Shown here piece by piece: positions 24,679 through 32,866 of a stretch of 40,880 bases of DNA (its first letter is position 1; every line of letters starts with the position of its first letter). The position numbers were made by a program, and so were the translations under genes. This stretch comes from Acidobacteriota bacterium (GTDB taxonomy: Bacteria; Acidobacteriota; Terriglobia; Acidiferrales; UBA7541). The notes under the pieces were generated by a model that saw only the letters and a program-made list of their open reading frames with translations, did not search any database and was not told where the DNA came from. The DNA lies in assembly GCA_013287135.1 (NCBI GenBank), contig JABDEK010000033.1, positions 1-40,880 on the forward strand, given 5' to 3'.

Positions 24679-25878
24679 TTAGCGATGATGTCCGCCGCCA
24701 CCGCCACCACCGTGGAATCCGCCGCCTCCGTGGAAGCCACCAAAGCTAGACTGCCCGCGTGACGAATAGCTGCGAGCTTCTCCGCCATGGTTGTAGCCGC
24801 TGAAAGCGCCGGAGCGCACGTTCGATTGACCGCGCGATTCGCCAAAACCCCGCGCTGCGTGGTTGTCCCCGTTGAACGGTTGGCTGCCTGCACCGCTGCG
24901 GTTTAATTCTCCGCCTCGCGCGACTCCGCGGTTCACGTTATTTGCAACGCCGCGCTCACCGCCCCCGCGGTAGTAATTGTTGCGATTGTAAAATGTATTG
25001 GAATGTGAGTAGTAGCGGTTATGGTTGTAGATCGCATAATGGTTGTGCCAGTCGAATCCCCAATGTCCCCATCCCCATCCGAAACCACCGAACCAGCCGA
25101 TGCCGAAGCCAAGTCCAAAGGACAAGTACGGGCCGCCAAACCATATGCCGGGATAGTTGTACCAATAGGGCCAGGGCGCTATCGGATATCCGTAAACGGC
25201 CCAGGGGTCGTAGGCCGGAACATAGACCACATCAGGTTGCGCAGGTTGAATCACAACATTATTGTCTTGATCCTGTACAACCTGCTGCGGCGTCGATTTC
25301 AAATTGCCGGCTGCTTCCGCTTTTCGGCGCATGCGCTGAATAGCGTCCATCACGTTTTGCTGCTGATTGTAGTAAGCGTCGCCCAGCGACGAGGTCCAGG
25401 AAATATTTTTGTCCATATTACCCAGGACAGTCGGGAAAGCGCAGAGTGCTTTCACGCTGGGATCCCAAGCTTGCTTATCGACAGCTTGGGCTAGCGCGTC
25501 ACCCTTCAGATCCGGATTCGCCTGAATCCAGCGATCCGCTTCAACGATTTGTGCCGGGAAAGTGGCCGCGGCTAGAACCTGCGCCACGAGCGAGTCCGGA
25601 TACAAAGCGATGGGCGCCACGAGCTGGTCCAACTGATCCGGCGTCTGCGGAGTATATGCAGGCGCAGCGTCAGGTGGTTGAGGTGCTTGATCTTGCGCAG
25701 GTTGGTCTTGATCCTGGCTTTCCTGCGCGGCAACTACGTTCTGCGGCAAAGTGGCAAACAATAATCCTATAGCCAAAAGAAATGCCAGAAATTGCCGCGC
25801 TAAACGAGGCTTGGAAAATTCTGAACGATTAGCGCAGGATGTAACTTCGCGCTTAGTTAGAGCTGGAATCGTTATCAC
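24679..25878 (-). CDS. DUF3300-family exported protein
   Basis: A 399-residue protein with an N-terminal segment (RQFLAFLLAIGLLFATL, cleavage near VVAAQ) and a Gln/Asp/Pro linker. The DUF3300 domain follows: LVAPIALYPDSLVAQVLAAA, then DRWIQANPDLKGDALAQAVD and WDPSVKALCAFPTVLGNM. It continues as an aromatic-glycine repeat (GPYLSFGLGFGIGWFGGFGW) and a His/Gly/Ser/Arg-rich tail ending in GGGG and HHR. The GTG at 25878 is preferred because AGGAGG lies 6 bases upstream. The ATG at 25896 contains that ribosome site within its own codons. It is probably cell-surface or periplasmic; the glycine-rich tail suggests interaction with polymers. Confidence 0.85.
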   Translation of the reverse strand: MITIPALTKREVTSCANRSEFSKPRLARQFLAFLLAIGLLFATLPQNVVAAQESQDQDQPAQDQAPQPPDAAPAYTPQTPDQLDQLVAPIALYPDSLVAQVLAAATFPAQIVEADRWIQANPDLKGDALAQAVDKQAWDPSVKALCAFPTVLGNMDKNISWTSSLGDAYYNQQQNVMDAIQRMRRKAEAAGNLKSTPQQVVQDQDNNVVIQPAQPDVVYVPAYDPWAVYGYPIAPWPYWYNYPGIWFGGPYLSFGLGFGIGWFGGFGWGWGHWGFDWHNHYAIYNHNRYYSHSNTFYNRNNYYRGGGERGVANNVNRGVARGGELNRSGAGSQPFNGDNHAARGFGESRGQSNVRSGAFSGYNHGGEARSYSSRGQSSFGGFHGGGGFHGGGGGGGHHR

Positions 25879-26135
25879 TGTATGCCTCCTACTCATGAGA
25901 TTCGCCTGAACGGACTTAGGTTTCAAAAGGTTCCCTTTCATCGCTGTAAAATAACCTGAGCGCGTTCTTGTTACATATCGCTAAACCCTGCTGGAAGACG
26001 GAAGTTGCGTCAGGATTATCTTGTAAATGCATGCAGGAAAGGATTATAGGGCGTGGGGCGCAATTGCGCATAAAGGGTAGGTGAAGTTTTACAAGAGTTG
26101 TCGCAGCGATTTCGAATTTGTGGCATGCTGGGTAA

Positions 26136-26267
26136 ATGGGAAACAAAGATAAAGGTCGACGCGAAGTGAAAAAACCGAAGAAAAAGACGCCGAAGGCTGA
26201 GCTAGGGCGTCCGGCCATCGCTTTCGTCAACAAGATCAGCGGACCCGGGCCCGGGCCCGTAAGTTAG
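26136..26267 (+). CDS. Very small basic protein (43 aa)
   Basis: A 43-codon frame starting MGNKDKGRREVKKPKKKTPK followed by AELGRPAIAFVNKISG and a Gly-Pro end (PGPGPVS). The Lys-rich beginning resembles a widespread family of tiny basic 'MG.KDKG.REVKKPKK' proteins of unknown function in soil bacteria. It lies alone between divergent genes, and no clear ribosome site is visible, so this is a modest call. Confidence 0.45.
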   Translation: MGNKDKGRREVKKPKKKTPKAELGRPAIAFVNKISGPGPGPVS

Positions 26268-26529
26268 TCGACGATAGCTTGCGAAATCGAGGCGCCGCTT
26301 TACCGGGCGGCCTCCTTCGGCAGGCGGGCGCCGCGCGGATACGGCTATCTTCGAACCTGTCTTCGGTGACCTACTTGGGCCGTAACTGTGCAAGAGCATT
26401 CAGACTCCGCGTAAGTTCCCGACTCCCGCGCATTGCACTTTCCGCAGATGACAAGCGTATAACCGCGCGTGTGTTAACGTTTGTCGGCGATTTGCAGATC
26501 TAACCTTCAAGAAAACGGGAAGAAATACG

Positions 26530-28101
26530 ATGGACGACGACCTGCGCGGCACTGGGCCACACTTCGCAGAGCAACAACACGCGGCGTTGACTCGCGATAC
26601 CCGAAATTCGGCGAGCGGGGACGTTTTCACGTTGTGTGCAATCGCTCTCGGCATGGTGATTCTCCACATCGCCACGAATGGTAGATATGGCTTCCATCGC
26701 GACGAATTTCAGGTGCTGGACGACGCGCGGCATATGGACTGGGGATTCGTGGCGTATCCACCGGTGACGCCATTCATCGAACGAATCGGGTTGGAGATCT
26801 TCGGTATTTCGCTGGTCGGACTTCGAATGTTTTCGGTGTTGGCGCAAGCGATTGCGCTGGTCGTCACCGGATTGATGACGCGCGAACTGGGAGCCAGGCG
26901 CCTGGCACAAGTGGTTGCTGCGTTGACGGTCGCCGTGTCTCCTTTGCCGCTGTTCGAAGGAACTGAATTCCAATATTCGTCATTCGACTATTTGTGGTGC
27001 GTGCTGATTGCTTATTTTCTGATTCGGTTGCTCAAGTCGGGCAATCCGCGCTGGTGGATCGGCGTTGGCGTTGGAATCGGCCTGGGCATGATGACGAAAT
27101 ACACCATGGGGTTTTTCGTCGCTGGAATTGTAGCGGGAACTTTGCTCACGCCCGCGCGGCGTTATCTGAAAAGCCCGTGGCTATGGGGCGGCGCCGCGTT
27201 GGCAATCCTACTTTTTCTTCCGAACCTGAGCTGGCAGATTCGCCACGATTTCATCTCGTTGCATTTCTTGCGCCATATTCATGCGCGCGATGTGCGTCAA
27301 GGCCGCGCGGAGGGCTTTGTGCGCGACCAGTTTATGATCAGCACAAATCCTTTTATCGCGCCGCTATGGATCGCAGGGCTTTATTATTTTTTCGCCGCAC
27401 AAGATGGAAAACGTTACAGGCTCCTGGCCTGGCTCTATGTGACGGAGTTTGCGTTTTTCTTTTTTGCCAAAGGACGCGGCTACTATTTGGCGCCGGCATA
27501 CCCGATGCTGTTTGCCGGGGGCAGCGTGCTGTGGCAGCGATGGATCGCTTCTCTTTCGCGCGTGTGGTCGCGCGTGGTGGAGGCAGTTACGTTCGCGGCG
27601 CTGGCAGTTGGCGGAGTGCTGGCGTGCGCGTTCATCCTCCCCATTAATCCGGTGATTTCGAAGGATAATTTCGCATTGCGGAATAACGGCGATTTGCGGG
27701 AGGAAATCGGATGGACTGATTTGGTGGCGGCGGTGGCGAAAGTTCGCGATGCCCTTTCGGCGGACGAGCGAAGCAATTACGGAATCGTGGTGGGCAATTA
27801 TGGGGAAACCGGGTCCATCGACCTGCTAGGCCCGGCTTACGGCCTGCCCGAGACGATCAGCAGCACAAACTCGGCGTGGTTTCGCGGTTACGGTAATCCG
27901 CCACCGAAAACTCTGATCATCGTGGGGCTGCCGCGCGATTATGTGGACAAAATGTTTCAGTCCTGCCGGCTCGCGGGACATAACGGCAATCCCTACGGAA
28001 TCAAGAATGAGGAAAGCGAGGACCATCCCGATATTTTCGTGTGCGGAGCGCCGCGGGAATCCTGGCCGCAATTCTGGGATGATTTTCAATCGTACGGATA
28101 A
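26530..28101 (+). CDS. GT39/ArnT-like membrane glycosyltransferase
   Basis: A 523-residue membrane enzyme with ten or more hydrophobic helices in the first ~380 residues and a soluble C-terminal part. The catalytic-loop signature of GT-C enzymes is near residue 55 (GRYGFHRDEFQVLDDARHMD, acidic DE), followed by WGFVAYPPVTPF and a GLGMMTKYTMGFF helix. These enzymes move a sugar from a polyprenyl-phosphate donor to an extracytoplasmic acceptor (lipid A, protein or glycan). The donor and acceptor here are unknown. The C-terminal ~130 residues (YGIVVGNYGETGSIDLLGPA) resemble the periplasmic domain of related enzymes. Single gene, convergent with neuC. Confidence 0.85.
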   Translation: MDDDLRGTGPHFAEQQHAALTRDTRNSASGDVFTLCAIALGMVILHIATNGRYGFHRDEFQVLDDARHMDWGFVAYPPVTPFIERIGLEIFGISLVGLRMFSVLAQAIALVVTGLMTRELGARRLAQVVAALTVAVSPLPLFEGTEFQYSSFDYLWCVLIAYFLIRLLKSGNPRWWIGVGVGIGLGMMTKYTMGFFVAGIVAGTLLTPARRYLKSPWLWGGAALAILLFLPNLSWQIRHDFISLHFLRHIHARDVRQGRAEGFVRDQFMISTNPFIAPLWIAGLYYFFAAQDGKRYRLLAWLYVTEFAFFFFAKGRGYYLAPAYPMLFAGGSVLWQRWIASLSRVWSRVVEAVTFAALAVGGVLACAFILPINPVISKDNFALRNNGDLREEIGWTDLVAAVAKVRDALSADERSNYGIVVGNYGETGSIDLLGPAYGLPETISSTNSAWFRGYGNPPPKTLIIVGLPRDYVDKMFQSCRLAGHNGNPYGIKNEESEDHPDIFVCGAPRESWPQFWDDFQSYG

Positions 28102-28120
28102 TGCTTTGTTAACGCTTTCC

Positions 28121-28198
28121 TAGCGCCGGGCTTCCGACCGGCGGCATCTAGTATTTATGCGAATCAAACCACGAGGCCGTACTGAAGTGCGGCGCTAG
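28121..28198. repeat. Second inverted pair of repeat units
   Basis: TAGCGCCGGGCTTCCGACCG (28121 onward) and GGCCGTACTGAAGTGCGGCG with CTA (28175-28197) are partly complementary, matching at about 18 of 23 positions including the TAGCGCC/GGCGCTA tips, with a ~32-base loop. It resembles the pair at 16.3 kb. It lies between the convergent GT39 and neuC genes and could act as a bidirectional terminator. Confidence 0.55.
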
Positions 28199-28202
28199 AA
28201 AG

Positions 28203-29396
28203 TCAAGAGCAGGCACCCGCAGATTTGGCTGCCCCGGATTCTTTGTGGAGCGCAGCGTGACGCTTCATTAGCAATTCTTCGCCGAGCGGGACAGCAGTCA
28301 ATACCCCCACGATTTTTTCCGACGCGAGCCCTTCGCCGTACGGATTGGTCATGCCTTCAAGACCGCGGCGGAATGCAACACTTTTGGCTTTAGCGATCGC
28401 GGCGAGTATTGAAGCAGTGTCCGGCGCAGCGTCAATCACGTTGCGCGCACGTTCTCTGCCCTGCTGGCGAAGTCCAATGTTCACCGTGGGCAGCGCGAAA
28501 GAAGCTGACTCCATAATTCCGCTGCTCGAATTTCCGAGAAGAACATCAACCCGTCTCAGCAAGCTCCAATAGGTTAGCGCGTCGAGATTGACAAATATCT
28601 GAGCGCCTTCGCGAGATGCCGCGAACGAGCGCGCGCGCTCAATTAAATTGCGGCTGCCCGAGTCGGCGTTCGGGTAGCAGAACAGAATCTGATCGGAAAC
28701 CATTTGCAAAGCGCCGAATAAGGCACCGGTTTCCCGTACAGTATCGCGCGCAATCGTAACCGGATGATATGCAACAAGAGTTGTCGGATGCTTCAGCGTG
28801 ACGCCAAGCCGCTCCTCAAGCTGCTCGCGAGTATAAAGCGTTTGTCTGCGCAAGTGATCGAGCGATGGCGCTCCTGCCCGATGAACTCGCCAGGGCTCTT
28901 CACCCATCGATATCACTCGCTCACGCGCAGCGTGCGTTGAAGTGAAATGAATGTGGCTCATCATCGTAAGCGCATTCCGAACCGCGTCATCGATTGCCCC
29001 TTCGCTGATCTCGCCGCCTTCGATGTGCACGATGGGGATGCGCAGAGTCAAGGCCACCGAAGCGGGCGCGAGCATTTCGTAACGGTCGGCGATGAGCAGA
29101 ACCAAATCCGGACGCATGCGACCAAGCGCGTCAGCAAGACTGAGCGTGGCGACGCCGATTGTCTTTGCCATGCCCACATCGGTATCGGAGCTAAGCAAGC
29201 ATTCAATCCGCTCGGCGATTTCAAAACCGTCACGCTCGATTTCTTGAATGGTAGCGCCAAACTCAGGCGAAAGGTGCGCGCCGAACGCAATCATTTTCAA
29301 CACCACGTCCGGATGCGCGGAAAGATCTCGCAGCGGCCAGTACAAATGGCTGTAGTCCGCGCGAGAAGTTGTGACCACGGCGATCTTGCGTTTCAT
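28203..29396 (-). CDS. neuC: UDP-N-acetylglucosamine 2-epimerase (hydrolysing), NeuC type
   Basis: A 397-residue cytoplasmic enzyme of the WecB/NeuC family. It carries the GT-B-like signature TTSRADYSHLYWPL, then LVLLIADRYEMLAPASVALT, then IPIVHIEGGEIS and LLGNSSSGIMESASFALPTV, followed by GLRQQGRERARNVIDA. NeuC converts UDP-GlcNAc to ManNAc plus UDP for sialic or related nonulosonic acid synthesis. The start at 29396 (MKRKIAVVTTSRAD) is chosen because the upstream extension is not protein-like. No NeuB or NeuA gene is nearby, so it is isolated and could serve another ManNAc-derived sugar. Confidence 0.88.
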   Translation of the reverse strand: MKRKIAVVTTSRADYSHLYWPLRDLSAHPDVVLKMIAFGAHLSPEFGATIQEIERDGFEIAERIECLLSSDTDVGMAKTIGVATLSLADALGRMRPDLVLLIADRYEMLAPASVALTLRIPIVHIEGGEISEGAIDDAVRNALTMMSHIHFTSTHAARERVISMGEEPWRVHRAGAPSLDHLRRQTLYTREQLEERLGVTLKHPTTLVAYHPVTIARDTVRETGALFGALQMVSDQILFCYPNADSGSRNLIERARSFAASREGAQIFVNLDALTYWSLLRRVDVLLGNSSSGIMESASFALPTVNIGLRQQGRERARNVIDAAPDTASILAAIAKAKSVAFRRGLEGMTNPYGEGLASEKIVGVLTAVPLGEELLMKRHAALHKESGAAKSAGACS

Positions 29397-29532
29397 AATC
29401 GGATAGTTGACTCCGAGCAGATTATAAAGAGCATCGGCGCGAATGTCTCTGCTCGAATGCGAATATCCCGAACGAAATCCAGGTTTGGTTTTTGTCACGC
29501 CGCCCCATTCGGGCTCGGTATACTCGGGAGGA

Positions 29533-30003
29533 CTAGGAGGTCGACTTTTGCGGCGGCCAAGGTTCCAGGAGTTGCTCTTTTCGGTAGATGAGGGCGTTTA
29601 TATCGGAGGGAGCTAGTTCGATGTTGTGGCCATGCGTGATCGCATCCGTCGGACACGCTTCTACGCAATAGCCGCAAAAAATACATCGCGAGTAATCGAT
29701 GTTGTAAACTTTTGCGTAACGCTCGCCTGCCGAGATGCGGTCGGCGTCAGTATTTTCCGCAGCTTCGATGTAAATGCAGTTCGCAGGACACGCCGCCGAG
29801 CACAAAAAGCATCCAACGCATTTTTCAAGGCCATTTTCGTCCCGTTGCAAAACGTGGATTCCGCGATAACGCGGTTGAACGCTCGCCGGGACGTCCGGAT
29901 AGGACTCCGTCGTGGGCTTACGAAACATGGTGCGCAACGTCACGCTGAAACCCTTGTAGAGCGTGACGAACGTCTCGCCCACTTCTTTCACCATTGATGG
30001 CAT
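29533..30003 (-). CDS. nuoI: NADH-quinone oxidoreductase subunit I-type ferredoxin
   Basis: A 156-residue protein with two 4Fe-4S clusters, CVGCFLCSAACPANC and CIFCGYCVEACPTDA, spaced as in NuoI. The N-terminal part (GETFVTLYKGFSVTLRTMF) and the YRGIHVLQRDENGLEKCVGC lead-in are also typical. In complex I it carries electrons through clusters N6a/N6b in the hydrophilic arm. It is separated from any other nuo gene in this window, so it may be an extra copy or an assembly of split complex I genes. Start options are 30003 or 29994. It is encoded just upstream of neuC on the same strand, with a 136-base gap. Confidence 0.87.
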   Translation of the reverse strand: MPSMVKEVGETFVTLYKGFSVTLRTMFRKPTTESYPDVPASVQPRYRGIHVLQRDENGLEKCVGCFLCSAACPANCIYIEAAENTDADRISAGERYAKVYNIDYSRCIFCGYCVEACPTDAITHGHNIELAPSDINALIYRKEQLLEPWPPQKSTS

Positions 30004-30170
30004 CGCATTGACTTTAGCAGAGTGTTGAATCAGAGGCAATTTGGTAAGGCGCCATCTCTTTCGAATTCCGCAGCAAGTTCGAGCGGCAATTGATCAGCGG
30101 AATGTCAGAATCGATCCCGAGGGCGACAATTGCGAAGAACATACGGAGCGCTAGAACGACGAGATTGTTT

Positions 30171-31190
30171 CTACTCACCCGGAGGAGAAACCGGCGGTTT
30201 CTCCTTCAATTTCCCCTTCCCCGTGATAGCGGCGATGATCTGACGACCGTGAAAACGTCCGTTCTCGATAAAAATCTCCGCGGTATGTTTCCCTCCAACG
30301 ATTACTCCCGCCAGATAAATCCCCGGGACGTTGCTCTCCAAAGTCTCGGGATTGATTTCCGGCTTCCGCGAATCGGGATCTAAATGGACTCCTTGTTCTT
30401 TCAGGAATTCGAAATCTGGATGATAGCCGGTCAAAGCGAATACCTGCTCGGCCGGGACACTGTGTTCCCCGTCTGCGTTTTTAATCCAGACCTTTTCCGG
30501 CTCGATACGCGTCACCTCGGTGTTGAACATCGCGCGAATTTCTCCCGCGCGTATACGATTCTCGATGTCGGGCCTCACCCAATACTTCAGACTCTTGCCC
30601 ATTTCCGGTCCGCGATGAATCAGAGTAACGCGCGCGCCGGAACGAAATAAATCAAGAGCCGCCTCCGCAGCAGAATTTCTTCCGCCCATGACGACCACGT
30701 CCTGGTTCCAGTAGGGATGCGCTTCGCTGAAATAGTGGCTGACGCGCGGCAGATCCTCGCCAGGGATACCGAGGACATTCGGCAGGTCGTAATAACCAGT
30801 TGCAAGAATAATTTTGCGAGCGTGATATTCAAGCTCAACTCCATCCTCATCCACCGCGTGAACTACAAAAGCGCCATCCAGCCCCCTGACGTTTTTCACG
30901 CGCTGGTATTGGCGAACGTCGATCCCGTAGTGTTCAACCGCGCGACGATAATATTTGAGCGCCTCTCCGCGAGTTGGTTTTCCCCCGGAAATAGTCATAG
31001 GTAGATCGCCGATTTCCATGCGCTCCGGTGTGGTGAAAAACAGCAAATTAATCGGATAGTGAAACAGTGAATTACAAAGACATCCCTTGTCGATCACAAG
31101 CGGACGCAGTCCTGCACGCTTAGCTTCAATCGCGCTCGCCAGCCCGGTAGGCCCAGCGCCGATGCATAGGACGTCGTAAGAATCGGTCAT
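30171..31190 (-). CDS. ypdA: YpdA-family bacillithiol disulfide reductase
   Basis: A 339-residue flavoprotein of the thioredoxin-reductase-like fold. It has an N-terminal FAD-binding GAGPTGLASAIEAKRAGLRP, the YpdA-typical LCNSLFHYPINLLFFTTPER, and the second nucleotide-binding motif for NADPH, VVVMGGRNSAAEAALDLFRS with a GARVTLIHRG tail. The C-terminal GIYLAGVIVGGKHTAEIFIE closes the flavin site. It lacks the CxxC of true thioredoxin reductases, as YpdA does. The enzyme reduces bacillithiol disulfide with NADPH. It fits the bacilliredoxin at 11970. The Pro-rich C-terminal tail (EKPPVSPPGE) is extra. Confidence 0.9.
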   Translation of the reverse strand: MTDSYDVLCIGAGPTGLASAIEAKRAGLRPLVIDKGCLCNSLFHYPINLLFFTTPERMEIGDLPMTISGGKPTRGEALKYYRRAVEHYGIDVRQYQRVKNVRGLDGAFVVHAVDEDGVELEYHARKIILATGYYDLPNVLGIPGEDLPRVSHYFSEAHPYWNQDVVVMGGRNSAAEAALDLFRSGARVTLIHRGPEMGKSLKYWVRPDIENRIRAGEIRAMFNTEVTRIEPEKVWIKNADGEHSVPAEQVFALTGYHPDFEFLKEQGVHLDPDSRKPEINPETLESNVPGIYLAGVIVGGKHTAEIFIENGRFHGRQIIAAITGKGKLKEKPPVSPPGE

Positions 31191-31275
31191 TCACATAGTG
31201 TGACTGAGCGGTGTTCAACTTTCAACTGAATGAGGGATTTTTACTCCGTGATCGGTTGCAATCCTCTTGCAACCG

Positions 31276-31722
31276 TTACCTACCTTTGCCGGAGGGGCCG
31301 CGCGCTGAGGTTTGTCGACGCCGCGGTGTATGCTGCGCGCTCGTGCGACGAGGAGTCAGCCCTTTCGATTCCTTCTGGACCAACAAACCGACCTGCACTT
31401 TCTTCGGCAACTTCGCGAAGATCACTGAATAAGCCTGCCTTAGTAAGCGCTCGACTTCCGTGCGCGGAAGCGCGTCGCTTGTCTCGAGAGAAACCCAATG
31501 CGCCCGGGCCAGGTATGGCGCAGGAATAATTCCAGGTCGTTCAATCAGTGCAGTAAAATCCCCAGGTGTGCATTTAAATCCAAGCCATCGATCGCCGGGT
31601 TCGAGCGCGACGACCGCGTACATCTTCTCGCCAATCTTGAAAACCAGATCATTTCCCCATTGAACTTTCTCAGTTGTGTGCGGGAGCGCCAGGCAGTATT
31701 CGCGAATCCAATCGATGTCCAT
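31276..31722 (-). CDS. YjbR/MmcQ-family protein
   Basis: A 148-residue small protein with the YjbR (MmcQ/DUF419) pattern: WIREYCLALPHTTEKVQWGN, LVFKIGEKMYAVVALEPGD, LGFKCTPGDFTALIERPGII, PYLARAHWVSLETSD and LLRQAYSVIFAKLPKK. The fold is a CyaY-like alpha/beta sandwich with possible DNA- or metal-binding properties; function is unproven. The final ~30 residues are an Arg/Lys/Ser-rich tail (LTPRRTSAQHTPRRRQTSAR) not usual for the family, suggesting nucleic-acid contact or a read-on past the natural end. Confidence 0.82.
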   Translation of the reverse strand: MDIDWIREYCLALPHTTEKVQWGNDLVFKIGEKMYAVVALEPGDRWLGFKCTPGDFTALIERPGIIPAPYLARAHWVSLETSDALPRTEVERLLRQAYSVIFAKLPKKVQVGLLVQKESKGLTPRRTSAQHTPRRRQTSARGPSGKGR

Positions 31723-31795
31723 ACAGAAAGGCTAGCGCCAGACTGTTTGAAAGTCGAGCCCGGCGAAAGCGTCTATAAATGGCGTCGAGAAGTTT

Positions 31796-32125
31796 TCAGG
31801 GGTAGGGTAAAAGCAGCTCTGCAAGTTCTGTTGAGAACGCCAGGAGCTCATCGAGCCGCGCTTGCGTCACTTCAAGCTTTTCTTTTTTCCATACAAACCA
31901 TTCGCGACCCTGCTGCTTTAGACGCACGCTGAAGTTCCCGCCCACAAGACACGCCGGCTGGCCGTGGACGTTGAACGATCCGCCCACGACCGGAGCCAGC
32001 AACGCGGCGCAATTGCCTCTGCGCACCCCGACGTAATTTGCGTACATAGGGAAAGCTACAATCTGAAAGTCGCGCTTATGCAAGCATTCGAGGACCGAGA
32101 TTTGTCGCGGCGTGAGATGATCCAT
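31796..32125 (-). CDS. Conserved small hypothetical protein
   Basis: A 109-residue protein. Visible features are MDHLTPRQISVLECLHKRDF, FPMYANYVGVRRGNCAALL and NFSVRLKQQGREWFVWKKEK, then ARLDELLAFSTELAELLLPY. The first part looks like a winged-helix or small alpha/beta domain. I recall acidobacterial proteins of this length and pattern with no assigned function. GTG 32149 would add eight residues. It is separated by 96 bases from the TRIC gene, same strand, with no motif of catalysis. Confidence 0.6.
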   Translation of the reverse strand: MDHLTPRQISVLECLHKRDFQIVAFPMYANYVGVRRGNCAALLAPVVGGSFNVHGQPACLVGGNFSVRLKQQGREWFVWKKEKLEVTQARLDELLAFSTELAELLLPYP

Positions 32126-32221
32126 CACCGACAGAATATCAGCAAACACTTCTCACTTCGCAAAGGAGATGGCATTGCCAATCAATCGGCGAAGGCGATC
32201 GGAGAATGCCACCTCCGCTTT

Positions 32222-32848
32222 TCAGCTGCCAACAGCTTGCGGCAAGCTCCAGTGCTGCCACACACTAATTACCCGCAGTGAAAAACAAACAAACCCTCCC
32301 AGGATTGCCGCTAGTGTTGGAGGGAGCCGCAGTTTCGTCGCCACGATCATAACTATTGCTCCAGCAAGCGCCGCGCTAGCGTATATATCTGCCCGCAAAA
32401 CCGCAGGAACCTGCGCCAGCAAAACATCGCGCACTGTTCCGCCGCCCACGCCCGTGATCGTTCCGAGCAAAGCGGCAACAAGAGGATGCATCTTGTACAC
32501 TAACGCCTTCTCCGTGCCGGCCACCGCAAACAGCGCCAACGCCGCGGCGTCTAGCGTGATAATAACTGAAGCGGGAACTTGCCGAATCAGCGGATGCAGA
32601 AAGAAAACGATTGCGCCACCGGCAAACGCTGCGGCCGGATAGCGCCAATCGCGAAGAGATGCGGGCGGTACAGCGCCAATCAACACGTCGCGTATGATTC
32701 CGCCCACCAGCGCCGTAGCAAATGCGAGCACCATCACGCCGAACAGGTCGAGGTTCGCCGCCACCGCTGCCAGCGCCCCTTCAATTGCAAATAAAAGCGT
32801 CCCGGCCAAATCGACCGTGAGCAACAGTTTGCTGGGAGTGAAGACCAT
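32222..32848 (-). CDS. TRIC/YicG-family (UPF0126) membrane channel
   Basis: A 208-residue membrane protein with seven predicted helices made of two similar halves. Each half has the glycine hinge followed by an Arg-Asp pair: LVGGIIRDVLIGAVPP and GVGGGTVRDVLLAQVPAVLR. This repeat is the hallmark of UPF0126/TRIC proteins, which are cation channels in structural studies. The start is placed at 32848 because the much longer frame upstream is the shadow of the divergent methyltransferase gene. It shares a short 18-base intergenic space with that gene, so the two promoters overlap or lie inside the neighbouring coding regions. Confidence 0.85.
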   Translation of the reverse strand: MVFTPSKLLLTVDLAGTLLFAIEGALAAVAANLDLFGVMVLAFATALVGGIIRDVLIGAVPPASLRDWRYPAAAFAGGAIVFFLHPLIRQVPASVIITLDAAALALFAVAGTEKALVYKMHPLVAALLGTITGVGGGTVRDVLLAQVPAVLRADIYASAALAGAIVMIVATKLRLPPTLAAILGGFVCFSLRVISVWQHWSLPQAVGS

Positions 32849-32866
32849 AGCGAGCGAGGGAAGAAT

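Noticed and set aside
26250-26350. CCCGGG tandem and GC-rich stems near 26.25-26.35 kb
   Set aside because: Short simple-sequence tandem at the end of the 43-codon frame; no match to the dispersed repeat family.
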